From positions 903,934 through 967,933 of the forward strand of contig NZ_KI421507.1 in assembly GCF_000473205.1 (NCBI RefSeq): 64,000 bases of DNA. The letters are read 5' to 3'. The stretch comes from Pseudophaeobacter arcticus DSM 23566 (GTDB lineage Bacteria; Pseudomonadota; Alphaproteobacteria; Rhodobacterales; Rhodobacteraceae). Positions within the stretch are counted from its first letter, which is position 1; each line of letters opens with the position of its first letter. Below, piece after piece: positions 52,790-62,151 of the stretch. Position numbers and translations under genes: made by a program. Under the pieces are notes generated by a model. It did no database searches. It was not told the DNA's origin and was given only the letters and a program-made list of their open reading frames with translations.

Positions 52790-53710
52790 GTGGGTGAGTC
52801 GAGCAGAGCACTCCCGAAAGTGGCGGTACTATTGGGCGGACCCTCAGCAGAACGTGAGGTCTCGTTGTCCAGTGGGCGTGAATGCGCAGCCGCACTACGG
52901 GGCGAAGGATATGACGTGGTAGAGCTGGACGCCGGTCCGGATCTATACGCACAGCTTGAGACAGCCAAACCAGATGTGGTTTTTAACGCCCTGCATGGCC
53001 GCTGGGGCGAGGATGGCTGCGTGCAAGGCCTGCTGGAGTGGATGGGGCTGCCCTATACCCATTCGGGTGTTCTGGCCTCGGCACTGGCGATGGATAAACA
53101 GCGTAGCAAGATGGTGTTCCATGAGGCAGGCCTGCCGATCATGGAGAGCGGTCTGTATGCCAAAAGCGCGGTCATGGCCGGCCATGTCATGGCGCCGCCC
53201 TATGTGGTAAAGCCCAACAACGAAGGCTCCAGCGTTGGTATCTATCTGGTGCATGAGGCCGCCAATGGCCCGCCAGCCCTGTCCCCCGATATGCCCGATG
53301 AAGTTCTGGTCGAGGCCTTTGCCCCCGGGCGCGAACTCAGCGTTTCCGTGCTTGGGGATCGCGCCCTTGAGGTGACCGATATTCTGACCGATGGCTGGTA
53401 TGACTATGACGCCAAATATAAACCCGGCGGCTCGCGCCATGTGATCCCGGCGGCTATCCCTGCGGATATTCGCGATCTCTGTCTGGACTATGCGCTGCGC
53501 GCCCATCAGGCACTGGGCTGCCGGGGCTTGAGCCGCACCGATATTCGCTGGGACGAGACCAAAGGTGCTGCGGGCTTGATCCTGCTGGAAACCAACAACC
53601 AGCCCGGCATGACGCCGACTTCGCTGGCTCCGGAACAGGCGGCCCATTGTGGTCTGGACTTTGGTGCGCTCTGCGCCTGGTTGGTAAAGGACGCCTCATG
53701 CGGACGCTAA
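52790..53710 (+). CDS. ddl: D-alanine:D-alanine ligase
   Basis: ATP-grasp ligase forming D-Ala-D-Ala for MurF. 306 residues from GTG 52790, with TTGAGGCG upstream. Family marks: [72 protein letters not shown] and the C-terminal metal/ATP loop [15 protein letters not shown]. Stop overlaps ftsQ by 13 nt. Confidence 0.96.
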   Translation: MGESSRALPKVAVLLGGPSAEREVSLSSGRECAAALRGEGYDVVELDAGPDLYAQLETAKPDVVFNALHGRWGEDGCVQGLLEWMGLPYTHSGVLASALAMDKQRSKMVFHEAGLPIMESGLYAKSAVMAGHVMAPPYVVKPNNEGSSVGIYLVHEAANGPPALSPDMPDEVLVEAFAPGRELSVSVLGDRALEVTDILTDGWYDYDAKYKPGGSRHVIPAAIPADIRDLCLDYALRAHQALGCRGLSRTDIRWDETKGAAGLILLETNNQPGMTPTSLAPEQAAHCGLDFGALCAWLVKDASCGR

Positions 53711-54588
53711 GAGATCGGATCACCCGCAAGGCCAATCAGGCGGACCCGGCGCCGTCGCGGCTGAAATACCGGTTGCAACGCTGGATGTTGACCCCCGGCA
53801 TTCGCTTTGGATTGAAATTTGGCGTGCCTCTGTGTTTGCTGCTTGCGGCGACCGGGGCATTCCTGGCGGATCAGGCGCGGCGCGATATGGTGCGCGACAG
53901 CCTGTTATCGCTGCGCGCTGCGATCGAAGAGCGCCCCGAATTCATGGTCAATGTCATGGTGGTTGACGGGGCCGGGGTCTCTGTGGCGCAGGATGTGCGC
54001 GAAGTCCTGCCGCTGGATTTCCCGGTGAGCTCCTTTGATTTGGATCTGGCGCAGATCCGTGCCCAGATCGAAAGTCTGGCACCGGTGAAATCGGTGAATG
54101 TACGCATTCGCCCCGGTGGAATTTTGCAAATCGACATCGAAGAACGCAGCCCGGCGATGATCTGGCGCAACCACGAAGGCCTGGCCCTATTGGATCAGAC
54201 GGGTACGCATGTGGCCGAGCTGGGGCGGCGGGCGATGCATCCGGAGCTGCCGCTGATCGCGGGGAAATCCGCAGATCTGATGGCGGGCGAGGCCCTGGAA
54301 TTGTTTGCCACCGCGCGGCCTCTTGGCGGGCGGTTGCGCGGATTGGTGCGGATAGGTGAGCGCCGCTGGGATGTGGTGCTGGATCGCGGCCAGCGGATCC
54401 TGCTGCCGCAGGACAATCCGGTGCAGGCGCTGGAGCGGGTGATTGTGGTGAGCGAAGTGCAGGACTTGCTGGAGCGCGATGTCGCTGTGGTGGATATGCG
54501 AATTGCGGCGCGGCCGACGGTTCGAATGACGGAGAATGCAGTGGAAAACTGGTGGCGCATCAGAGAAATGAACGAGGGTGGGTTGTAA
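53698..54588 (+). CDS. ftsQ: Cell division protein FtsQ
   Basis: Bitopic divisome scaffold, 296 residues. A cytoplasmic basic N-terminus (about 1-40), one membrane helix ([17 protein letters not shown], about 41-57), a POTRA-like domain ([11 protein letters not shown]...[25 protein letters not shown]) and the beta domain with [10 protein letters not shown]. Start ATG 53698 lies inside ddl, with AAAGGA upstream. ftsA follows after one base. Confidence 0.93.
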   Translation: MRTLRDRITRKANQADPAPSRLKYRLQRWMLTPGIRFGLKFGVPLCLLLAATGAFLADQARRDMVRDSLLSLRAAIEERPEFMVNVMVVDGAGVSVAQDVREVLPLDFPVSSFDLDLAQIRAQIESLAPVKSVNVRIRPGGILQIDIEERSPAMIWRNHEGLALLDQTGTHVAELGRRAMHPELPLIAGKSADLMAGEALELFATARPLGGRLRGLVRIGERRWDVVLDRGQRILLPQDNPVQALERVIVVSEVQDLLERDVAVVDMRIAARPTVRMTENAVENWWRIREMNEGGL

Positions 54589-54589
54589 G

Positions 54590-55924
54590 ATGACGGATCT
54601 TTATCAGTCCCAGCGCGCAATGCGGCAGATGCGCCGTCTGGCGATGCAGCGCGGTGTGGTGGCCATTCTGGACATTGGCAGCTCAAAAATTGCCTGTCTG
54701 GTGCTGCGCTTTGATGGCTCTGGTCGGCTTAGCGAAGACAATTCCATTGGCTCTTTGGCGGGACAGTCCGGGTTTCGGGTGATTGGTGCTGCCACCACCC
54801 GGTCGCGCGGGGTGCAATTTGGCGAAATCACTGCCATGCAAGAGACCGAGCGGGCCATTCGCACCGCGGTACAGGCGGCGCAAAAGATGGCCGGGGTGCG
54901 GGTTGATCATGTGATTGCCAGTTTCGCAGGCGCCAATCCGCGGTCTTATGGGTTGGATGCAAGGTTGGAGCTGGATGGCCAGGAGGTTTCGGAATCCGAA
55001 ATCGCCCAGGTGCTGGCAGCCTGTGAAGTGCCGGAATACGGTCCGGGCCGCGAGGTCCTGCACGCGCAACCGGTGAACTTTGCCCTGGATAATCGCTCGG
55101 GTCTTGCCGATCCGCGCGGCCAGCTGGGGCAAACGCTGGCGGTGGATATGCATATGCTGACGGTGGATACCGGCACGGTGCAGAACCTGGTGCGCTGTAT
55201 TCAGCGCTGCGATCTGGAGCTCGCCGGGATTGCCTCTTCCGCCTATGCCTCGGGCTATGCGGCTTTGGTCGAAGACGAGCAGGAGCTGGGCGCGGCCTGT
55301 ATCGACATGGGCGGCGGCTCCACTTCGATTTCGGTCTTTATGAAAAAGCACATGATCTATGCCGATGCGGTGCGTATGGGGGGCGATCACATCACCAGCG
55401 ATATTTCGATGGGGCTGGGGGTGCCGATGGCCAATGCGGAACGGATCAAGACATTCTGTGGTGGCGTCCATGCCACTGGCGTGGATGACCGGGACATGAT
55501 CGACATTGGCGGTGACACTGGCGACTGGGAACATGACCGCCGCACAGTTAGTCGCGCTGAACTGATTGGCATCATGCGGCCACGGGTTGAGGAAATTCTC
55601 GAAGAGGTGCGCACGCGGCTTGATGCCGCCGGATTCGAATACCTTCCAAGCCAGCAAATCGTTCTCACCGGCGGCTCCAGTCAGATCTTGGGGCTCGACG
55701 GTTTGGCCACGCGCATTCTGGGCCAACAGGTTCGGCTGGGTCGGCCATTGCGGGTCCACGGCCTGCCGCAGTCCGCCACCGGACCGGGGTTTGCCGCCGC
55801 CGTTGGGTTGAGCCTGTTTGCCGCCCACCCGCAGGATGAGTGGTGGGATTTTGAAACGCCCGTAGACCGCTATCCGGCCCGCTCTATCAGCCGGGCGGTG
55901 CGCTGGTTCCGGGACAATTGGTAA
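54590..55924 (+). CDS. ftsA: Cell division protein FtsA
   Basis: Actin-like protein tethering FtsZ to the membrane, 444 residues. ATPase motifs AILDIGSSKIACLVL (phosphate 1), CIDMGGGSTSISVF (phosphate 2) and VLTGGSSQILGLDGLATRIL (adenosine) are present, with the SHS2 1C domain between. The C-terminal amphipathic membrane tail is AISRAVRWFRDNW-like. Start ATG 54590 after GAGGGTGGG. Confidence 0.96.
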   Translation: MTDLYQSQRAMRQMRRLAMQRGVVAILDIGSSKIACLVLRFDGSGRLSEDNSIGSLAGQSGFRVIGAATTRSRGVQFGEITAMQETERAIRTAVQAAQKMAGVRVDHVIASFAGANPRSYGLDARLELDGQEVSESEIAQVLAACEVPEYGPGREVLHAQPVNFALDNRSGLADPRGQLGQTLAVDMHMLTVDTGTVQNLVRCIQRCDLELAGIASSAYASGYAALVEDEQELGAACIDMGGGSTSISVFMKKHMIYADAVRMGGDHITSDISMGLGVPMANAERIKTFCGGVHATGVDDRDMIDIGGDTGDWEHDRRTVSRAELIGIMRPRVEEILEEVRTRLDAAGFEYLPSQQIVLTGGSSQILGLDGLATRILGQQVRLGRPLRVHGLPQSATGPGFAAAVGLSLFAAHPQDEWWDFETPVDRYPARSISRAVRWFRDNW

Positions 55925-56298
55925 CAGCACTGAAAAAATATCCCCAGCCTGTGGAAAACCTGGACTGAGCCAGGTGACAGGGCTGGGAAAACCGGATAAC
56001 AAAGATATAACAGTCGCAAAAAGTGACGCAAAACTGCCGAGCAGAAGGCAACCGCTCAAAATTGAATCTGCGACCCCGGTGGTATCTCCGCTGGGGCTGG
56101 TCGCATTGTGTCGGGTCAGGTGGTGTTCTACCAAATCTGCCCGCATGAGCGGAGAATTGCGGATTTTTCTCTGAGATGGGCCATATTTTGTGGCAGATTA
56201 CGTTTTTTGGGATGACGAGACTCCGCCTTCACGGTAGGATTAAGGCGGAAAAACAGGAATAGCCCTTGCGGGAGGGCTGAGAAACAGGCGGAAAGAGC
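55925..56298. promoter_or_regulatory. ftsZ promoter/leader region
   Basis: 374 bases. Contains GANTC sites GAATC at 56064-56068 and GACTC at 56219-56223, and a stem-loop CCGCCTT/AAGGCGG (56223-56229, 56242-56248) 50 bases before ftsZ. The AT-rich run near 56160-56210 is a plausible promoter, but hexamers are not certain. GANTC methylation controls ftsZ in Caulobacter. Here this is inference. Confidence 0.5.
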
Positions 56299-58002
56299 AT
56301 GACATTGAACCTTTCGATGCCCGGGCAGGAAGAACTGGCCCCTAAGATCACCGTGTTTGGTGTTGGTGGCGCAGGCGGCAATGCGGTCAACAATATGATC
56401 GCAAAAGAGCTGGAAGGTGTCGACTTTGTCGTCGCCAATACCGATGCTCAGGCGCTCCAACAAAACGCGGCAAAAAGCCGGATCCAGCTGGGCGTAAAAG
56501 TCACCGAAGGGCTCGGCGCTGGTGCGCGGCCTTCTGTGGGCTCTGCCTCGGCAGAAGAAAGTATCGAGCAGATCGTTGATCACCTGGCGGGAGCACATAT
56601 GTGCTTTATCACCGCAGGCATGGGCGGAGGCACCGGGACAGGTGCCGCGCCGATCATCGCACAGGCGGCCCGTGAACTGGGTGTTCTGACGGTTGGTGTT
56701 GTCACCAAGCCGTTCCAGTTTGAAGGCAACAAGCGGATGAAGCAGGCCGAGGAGGGCGTCGAAGCCCTGCAAAAGGTCGTGGATACGCTGATCATCATTC
56801 CCAACCAGAACCTGTTCCGGCTGGCCAATGAAAAGACCACCTTCACCGAGGCCTTCTCGATGGCGGATGACGTTCTGTATCAGGGCGTCAAAGGGGTGAC
56901 CGACCTGATGGTGCGTCCCGGCCTGATCAACCTCGACTTTGCCGATGTGCGCGCCGTGATGGACGAAATGGGCAAGGCGATGATGGGCACCGGCGAGGCC
57001 GAGGGCGAAGATCGCGCCGTGCAGGCGGCTGAAAAAGCCATCGCCAACCCGCTGCTGGATGAAATCAGCCTGCGGGGAGCCAAGGGTGTTCTCATCAACA
57101 TCACCGGCGCCCATGACTTGACCCTGTTTGAACTGGACGAAGCCGCCAATCGCATCCGCGAAGAGGTGGACCCCGAGGCCAATATCATCGTCGGCTCGAC
57201 CCTGGATACCGCCATGGAAGGCCGGATGCGTGTTTCCGTCGTGGCAACTGGTATCGACGCGACCGAAGTGATGACAGAGGTGCCGGTACCGCGTCGTCCA
57301 ATGTCGGCACCGCTGAAAAAAACCGTCACCGTCGAACAGGCCCGTTCGGCCCCGCTGGAACTGAACACCCCGGTTGAGCAACCTCAGGTTGCGGTGGCTG
57401 AGGCTGCTCCGGCGGCGCAAGAACCCTCTCTGTTCGAAAGCCTTGACGTGCAGCAGGTTGCTGCGCAGGAGCAGGCCGAAGACATTTTTGAAGAGGTTGT
57501 AGAAACTGGTCAGGACGGGCTGCCACAGCCAGCCTATCAGCCGCAGGTTCCGGCTTTCCAGCCACAGATCGATGCGGTTGACGAGCAGCCCGGTGCCTCC
57601 TTTGTGGCGCCCAAAGCGCCGGCTCCCGGTACGCCTTCGGCGGATGCCATCGTGCGCCTGCAGGCTGCAGCCGCCCGTGCACAGGGGCAGCAGCGGCCCA
57701 TGGCACAATCGGCTCCGATGCAGGCGGCTCCGACCCAGCAACCGCAGTATCGCCCTGCTGCGGCTTCTCACGACGCTGAACCACAGTCAGAGCAGCGCCG
57801 GTTTGGTCTCAACTCGCTGATCCACCGGATGACCGGCAGCGCCGCTGAAACGCAGGCCGCAAAGCCGCAGCCCGTGCGCCAGCAACCCCCGGTTCAGCAG
57901 CAGGCTGCAGCTCCACAACCGCAGCCGGTTCAGCAACAAGAGAGCGATGCCGAGCAGGATCGTATCGAAATTCCGGCTTTCCTGCGCCGTCAAGCAAATT
58001 AA
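56299..58002 (+). CDS. ftsZ: Cell division GTPase FtsZ
   Basis: Tubulin-like GTPase forming the Z ring. 567 residues: GTPase domain (about 12-320) with [14 protein letters not shown], the tubulin signature GGGTGTG (about 109-115) and the T7 loop NLDFADVR. It is followed by a long Gln/Pro/Ala-rich disordered linker of about 220 residues and the C-terminal conserved peptide [11 protein letters not shown] that binds FtsA and others. The long linker is usual for alphaproteobacteria. ATG 56299 after GCGGAAAGAGC. A terminator follows. Confidence 0.97.
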   Translation: MTLNLSMPGQEELAPKITVFGVGGAGGNAVNNMIAKELEGVDFVVANTDAQALQQNAAKSRIQLGVKVTEGLGAGARPSVGSASAEESIEQIVDHLAGAHMCFITAGMGGGTGTGAAPIIAQAARELGVLTVGVVTKPFQFEGNKRMKQAEEGVEALQKVVDTLIIIPNQNLFRLANEKTTFTEAFSMADDVLYQGVKGVTDLMVRPGLINLDFADVRAVMDEMGKAMMGTGEAEGEDRAVQAAEKAIANPLLDEISLRGAKGVLINITGAHDLTLFELDEAANRIREEVDPEANIIVGSTLDTAMEGRMRVSVVATGIDATEVMTEVPVPRRPMSAPLKKTVTVEQARSAPLELNTPVEQPQVAVAEAAPAAQEPSLFESLDVQQVAAQEQAEDIFEEVVETGQDGLPQPAYQPQVPAFQPQIDAVDEQPGASFVAPKAPAPGTPSADAIVRLQAAAARAQGQQRPMAQSAPMQAAPTQQPQYRPAAASHDAEPQSEQRRFGLNSLIHRMTGSAAETQAAKPQPVRQQPPVQQQAAAPQPQPVQQQESDAEQDRIEIPAFLRRQAN

Positions 58003-58024
58003 CCTTTCACTAATCTTATTTGAA

Positions 58025-58049
58025 GGGCCGCCTTTGGGCGGCCCTTTTT
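58025..58049 (+). terminator. Terminator of ftsZ
   Basis: GGGCCGCC (58025-58032), loop TTTG, GGCGGCCC (58037-58044), then TTTTT. Separates ftsZ from lpxC. Confidence 0.92.
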
Positions 58050-58212
58050 CGTTTTAAACCAATGCATTATGCGGTTCTGAGCAGTGTTTTGCCGATCTGT
58101 TACAGGGATGTTTCAAACCGTTACAAAGATTGAGTTGTGGCTTTTTTGTGAAATCCTTACCTGTCTTACCAACACGGCGCGTGTCGCCGGACATAGTGAT
58201 CAGGAGCACAAG

Positions 58213-59148
58213 GTGCAAAATACGCTTAAAGCATCAGTGACATTTGAAGGTGTTGGTCTGCATTCCGGTCAATCGGCACGTCTGGTAATCAATCCGGCGC
58301 CAGCGGGACACGGCATCGTTTTCAAACGCACTGACATCGCTTTGGGTAACACTATTGTTCCGGCTCTTTGGGATTATGTTGAACGCACAGCCCTGTGCAC
58401 GCGGCTGATCAATTCTGCGGGTGTCACGATTTCCACCGTTGAACATGTGATGGCCGCCTTGGCCGGTTGTGGTGTCCACAACGCGCTGATCGAAATTGAC
58501 GGCCCCGAAGTTCCAATCCTGGACGGCTCCTCTGCCGAGTTTGTGCGCGGTATCATGGGGCAGGGCATTCATCGTCTTGCCACCCCTGTAACGGCTATTC
58601 AGGTTCTTAAACCAATCACCGTCGAGAATGACGGCGCCAGCGCCACGCTGCTGCCCTGTGATCGCCTGATGATTGAATTCCATATCGACTTTGACGAACA
58701 GGCCATCGGGCGTCAAAGCCGTGTTCTGGACCTGCGCAATGGTGCCTTTGTGCGTGAGCTTTGTGATAGCCGCACCTTCTGCCGTCGCGTCGATGTGGAA
58801 ACCATGCAGGCCAATGGTCTGGCCCTGGGGGGTGTGCCTGGCGAAAACGCAATTGTCTTTGACGGCAGCCGCGTTGAAAGCGGCGAAGGGCTGCGTCATT
58901 CGGATGAACCCGTGCGCCACAAGATGCTGGATGCACTGGGGGATCTGGCCCTGGCTGGCGGCCCGCTTTTGGGGCGCTACGTGGGGGACCGGGCTGGCCA
59001 TGCCTTGACCAATACCCTGCTGCGTAAACTTTTTGCCACACCTGGTGCCATGCGCCGGGTGGACTGTGACCTGGCGATGACGGCACGTTTGCCGGGCCAG
59101 GGGCTGGTGCGCTCTGAAATTCCCAACCCCAGCCGTCGCGTCGCCTAA
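58213..59148 (+). CDS. lpxC: UDP-3-O-acyl-N-acetylglucosamine deacetylase LpxC
   Basis: Zinc deacetylase, the committed step of lipid A synthesis. 311 residues from GTG 58213, chosen because AGGAG lies 9 bases upstream and the family start (V/M)QNTLK follows. The ATG at 58084 would add 43 residues. Zinc ligands H78 (STVEHVM), H236 and D240 (RHKMLDALGDL), and H263 (AGHALTN) align with E. coli H79, H238, D242 and H265. Length matches. Closes the dcw cluster as in E. coli. Confidence 0.95.
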   Translation: MQNTLKASVTFEGVGLHSGQSARLVINPAPAGHGIVFKRTDIALGNTIVPALWDYVERTALCTRLINSAGVTISTVEHVMAALAGCGVHNALIEIDGPEVPILDGSSAEFVRGIMGQGIHRLATPVTAIQVLKPITVENDGASATLLPCDRLMIEFHIDFDEQAIGRQSRVLDLRNGAFVRELCDSRTFCRRVDVETMQANGLALGGVPGENAIVFDGSRVESGEGLRHSDEPVRHKMLDALGDLALAGGPLLGRYVGDRAGHALTNTLLRKLFATPGAMRRVDCDLAMTARLPGQGLVRSEIPNPSRRVA

Positions 59149-59504
59149 AGGCCGAGAGAGGCCCGCACCGTTGCCGAAACATCGGCTGGTGCAGTCCGAA
59201 CAGGCGCAAATCCTGCATGATCCTGAGAATCTAGACCTGCTGTCGCTCTCGTGGGGTGTCCGGTAGCCGCAGGGCCGTCACCCTGTCGATGGTCCCGTTT
59301 GCAGGGACTTTTTTTGCTTTTGGGGAGGCAAAGCTTGCTGCTGAGGCGGCCTTGCCGGGCCGACAGGCTTGACCATTCCAAACATTCTCTGCCAAGTGGG
59401 GGCGAAGTGGTTGAAAGGCGTTTTGTACGCCGGATGAATGTGCTAAACGGGGCAGAACCCGGGGCATGACACCCGAAAGTCAAAGACGGTGAGGTTTAGG
59501 CAAT
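59149..59504. other. Spacer lpxC-bamD
   Basis: 356 bases. Carries the lpxC terminator at 59292-59315. The rest, AT/GC mixed, should hold the bamD promoter near 59400-59480. A short frame here (59251-59469) has no ribosome site and is not reported. Confidence 0.5.
59292..59315 (+). terminator. Terminator of lpxC
   Basis: GTCCC (59292-59296), 7-base loop, GGGAC (59304-59308), TTTTTTT (59309-59315). Short stem but a clear T-run, about 145 bases after the lpxC stop. Confidence 0.75.
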
Positions 59505-60353
59505 ATGATCGGCATCAAGGCAGGAGCCAAATTTGTCAGCACGGCTCTGTTGATGGCAGTACTCTCTGGATGTGGCGGAGACGGTGGTGCCGCTGACCAG
59601 TCGGTGCAGCTAGAGAGCTACACACCGCAACAGATCTTTGAACGTGGAGAATTTGAGCTGGCACGCAGCCGCGCCAAAGATGCCGCTTTCTATTTCTCCG
59701 AGATCGAGCGCCTTTACCCCTATTCGGAATATGCCAAACAGGCCCTGATCATGCAGGCCTTTGCCAATCATAAGTCCAAAGACTATGAGGGCAGCCGGGG
59801 CGCAGCGCAGCGCTTTATTGATTTCTACCCAACTGATGAAGATGCGGCTTATGCACAGTATCTTCTGGCGCTGAGCTACTATGACCAAATTGACGAGGTC
59901 GGACGCGATCAGGGGCTGACCTTTCAGGCATTGCAATCGCTGCGCACGGTGATCGAGGTCTACCCGGACAGCGAATACGCCACCTCTGCGATTTTGAAGT
60001 TTGACCTCGCCTTTGACCATCTGGCAGGCAAGGAAATGGAAATTGGCCGCTACTACCTGCGGCGTGGTCACTATACCTCGGCGATCAATCGGTTCCGGGT
60101 TGTGGTTGAGGATTTCCAGACCACCAGCCACACAGCAGAAGCCCTGCATCGCCTGGTCGAAGCCTATCTGTCGCTGGGCCTGACCGAAGAGGCGCAGACC
60201 GCAGGGGCCATTCTTGGGCATAACTACCAATCAACCGATTGGTATGAGGACAGCTATAAACTGCTGACATCGCAGGGGCTCAAGCTCAAAGATCGTGGCA
60301 ACAACTGGCTGAGCCAGATTTACCGTCAATCGATCAAAGGGCGCTGGCTCTAG
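59505..60353 (+). CDS. bamD: Outer membrane assembly lipoprotein BamD
   Basis: Essential partner of BamA for beta-barrel insertion, anchored in the outer membrane. 282 residues with a lipoprotein signal peptide (lipobox VLSGC, Cys23) and TPR-like repeats: AKDAAFYFSEIERLYPYSEYAKQAL, ALQSLRTVIEVYPDSEYA and SAINRFRVVVEDFQTTSHTAEAL. Length and repeat number fit BamD. recN starts 35 bases later and is probably co-transcribed. Confidence 0.94.
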   Translation: MIGIKAGAKFVSTALLMAVLSGCGGDGGAADQSVQLESYTPQQIFERGEFELARSRAKDAAFYFSEIERLYPYSEYAKQALIMQAFANHKSKDYEGSRGAAQRFIDFYPTDEDAAYAQYLLALSYYDQIDEVGRDQGLTFQALQSLRTVIEVYPDSEYATSAILKFDLAFDHLAGKEMEIGRYYLRRGHYTSAINRFRVVVEDFQTTSHTAEALHRLVEAYLSLGLTEEAQTAGAILGHNYQSTDWYEDSYKLLTSQGLKLKDRGNNWLSQIYRQSIKGRWL

Positions 60354-60388
60354 TCGGCCTGACGACGGAACAAGGCGAAAACCCGGCT

Positions 60389-62038
60389 ATGCTGCGTGCA
60401 CTTGATATTCGTGATCTTCTGATCATTGACCATTTGGAGCTGGCGTTTCAGCCGGGTCTGAACGTGTTGACCGGCGAAACCGGGGCAGGCAAATCCATTT
60501 TGTTGGATTCGCTTGGCTTTGTTCTGGGCTGGCGCGGCCGCGCCGAGCTGGTGCGCCAGGGGGCCGCCCAGGGGGAGGTCATTGCTGAATTTGGCCTTGG
60601 TGCTGATCACCCGGCACATGCCATTCTGGAAGAGGCGGGCCTGCCGGGCGGTGAGGAACTGGTGTTGCGGCGGGTCAATACCGCGGATGGCCGCAAGACC
60701 TCCTGGGTCAATGACCGGCGCTGTTCCGGCGAGGTGCTGCGACGGCTGTCAGAAACTCTGGTAGAGCTGCATGGGCAGCATGATGACCGGGGCTTGCTGA
60801 ACCCGCGCGGGCACCGGGGGCTGCTAGATGCCTTTGCCTCGGTTTCTGATCTGCTCTCCCAGACCCGGAGCGCCTGGAGCGCGACGACCAAGGCACGCAA
60901 AACAGTACAGGCGACCCGGGATGCACTGGAGGCGGTGCGCGCCGAAGAGGAATTCCTGCGCCATGCGGTGGCCGAACTGGATAAGCTTGACCCTCAGGTC
61001 GGCGAGGACGAGGCGCTGGATGCACAACGCCGTCAGATGCAGCAGGCCGAGCGCATCCGCGGCGACATCGCCCGCGCCCATGCCCTGTTGAGCGAAGGCG
61101 CCGAGCCCTCCCTGGGCGAAGCACAGCGTTGGCTCGAAGGCGTTGAGGGCGGCGAGGAGGACACCGGGCTGACCGCGCCGCTGAGCGCCCTGAGCCGCGC
61201 CATGGTGGAGCTGGGCGAGGCACAGGATGGCGTGTCGCGGGTGCTGGAGGGGCTGGAGTTCAATCCAGGGGATCTGGAGGACTGCGAAGCAAGGCTGTTT
61301 GAAATCAGAGCTTTGGCCCGAAAGTACGGGGTGCAACCTGATGATCTCGCCGCCCATGCTGACCTGTTGCGTGGTAAATTGGCGGCTCTGGATGCTGGGG
61401 ATCGTGACCTGTCAGATCAGGAAGCGGCGCTGGCGCAGGCCGAAGCCGATTATCAGGCCCTTGCGGATCAGTTGAGCGCCGCGCGCCGCGACAATGCCGC
61501 AGCCCTGGACCAGGCCGTAATGGCTGAGCTTGCCCCGCTCAAGATGGAGCGGGCGGTATTCAAAACTCTGGTTGAGCCGGCCGAGGCCGGACCCGAAGGC
61601 TGTGATACCGTGGCCTTTACAGTGGCAACCAATCCCGGCGCGCCCTCCGGCCCGCTGAACAAGATTGCCTCCGGCGGCGAGCTGAGCCGCTTTTTGCTGG
61701 CTCTGAAGGTCTGTTTACGGGGCGATGATCAAAGCAAGACCCTGATTTTTGACGAAATTGACCGAGGTGTTGGCGGCGCGACTGCGGATGCGGTGGGGCG
61801 TCGGCTCAAATCTCTAGCAACATCGGGCCAGGTGCTGGTGGTGACCCATTCGCCCCAGGTTGCCGCACAGGGTGGCTATCATTGGCGGGTGCAAAAGCGG
61901 GTTGCCGAGGGCATTACCCTGTCCGAGGTGGTGCCTTTGGATACCGAAGATCGGGTTGATGAAATTGCCCGGATGGTTTCCGGCGATACAATCACCCCCG
62001 AGGCCCGCGCCGCCGCGCGCGCTTTGCTGGCGAGCTAA
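60389..62038 (+). CDS. recN: DNA repair protein RecN
   Basis: SMC-like ATPase acting in double-strand break repair. 549 residues: N-terminal Walker A GETGAGKSILLDSLG (about 31-45), two coiled-coil arms (about 160-350) rich in Ala/Glu/Gln, then the ABC signature ASGGELSRFLLAL and Walker B TLIFDEIDRGVGG. The downstream order bamD-recN is common in alphaproteobacteria. Confidence 0.96.
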   Translation: MLRALDIRDLLIIDHLELAFQPGLNVLTGETGAGKSILLDSLGFVLGWRGRAELVRQGAAQGEVIAEFGLGADHPAHAILEEAGLPGGEELVLRRVNTADGRKTSWVNDRRCSGEVLRRLSETLVELHGQHDDRGLLNPRGHRGLLDAFASVSDLLSQTRSAWSATTKARKTVQATRDALEAVRAEEEFLRHAVAELDKLDPQVGEDEALDAQRRQMQQAERIRGDIARAHALLSEGAEPSLGEAQRWLEGVEGGEEDTGLTAPLSALSRAMVELGEAQDGVSRVLEGLEFNPGDLEDCEARLFEIRALARKYGVQPDDLAAHADLLRGKLAALDAGDRDLSDQEAALAQAEADYQALADQLSAARRDNAAALDQAVMAELAPLKMERAVFKTLVEPAEAGPEGCDTVAFTVATNPGAPSGPLNKIASGGELSRFLLALKVCLRGDDQSKTLIFDEIDRGVGGATADAVGRRLKSLATSGQVLVVTHSPQVAAQGGYHWRVQKRVAEGITLSEVVPLDTEDRVDEIARMVSGDTITPEARAAARALLAS

Positions 62039-62151
62039 GGCACCACACCGTGAAACCAGGATCGGGCGGGCTGTAGCCGGATGCCAACCAATTCTTTACG
62101 GTCTAATTTTACTTTAGGCTGAACACGCACGCCAGGTATTACAGGATCCCA

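Noticed and set aside
57995..58014. TTAACCTTTCACTAA at the ftsZ end considered as a CtrA site
   Set aside because: One half-site is CTAA, it overlaps the ftsZ stop codon and it lies before the ftsZ terminator.
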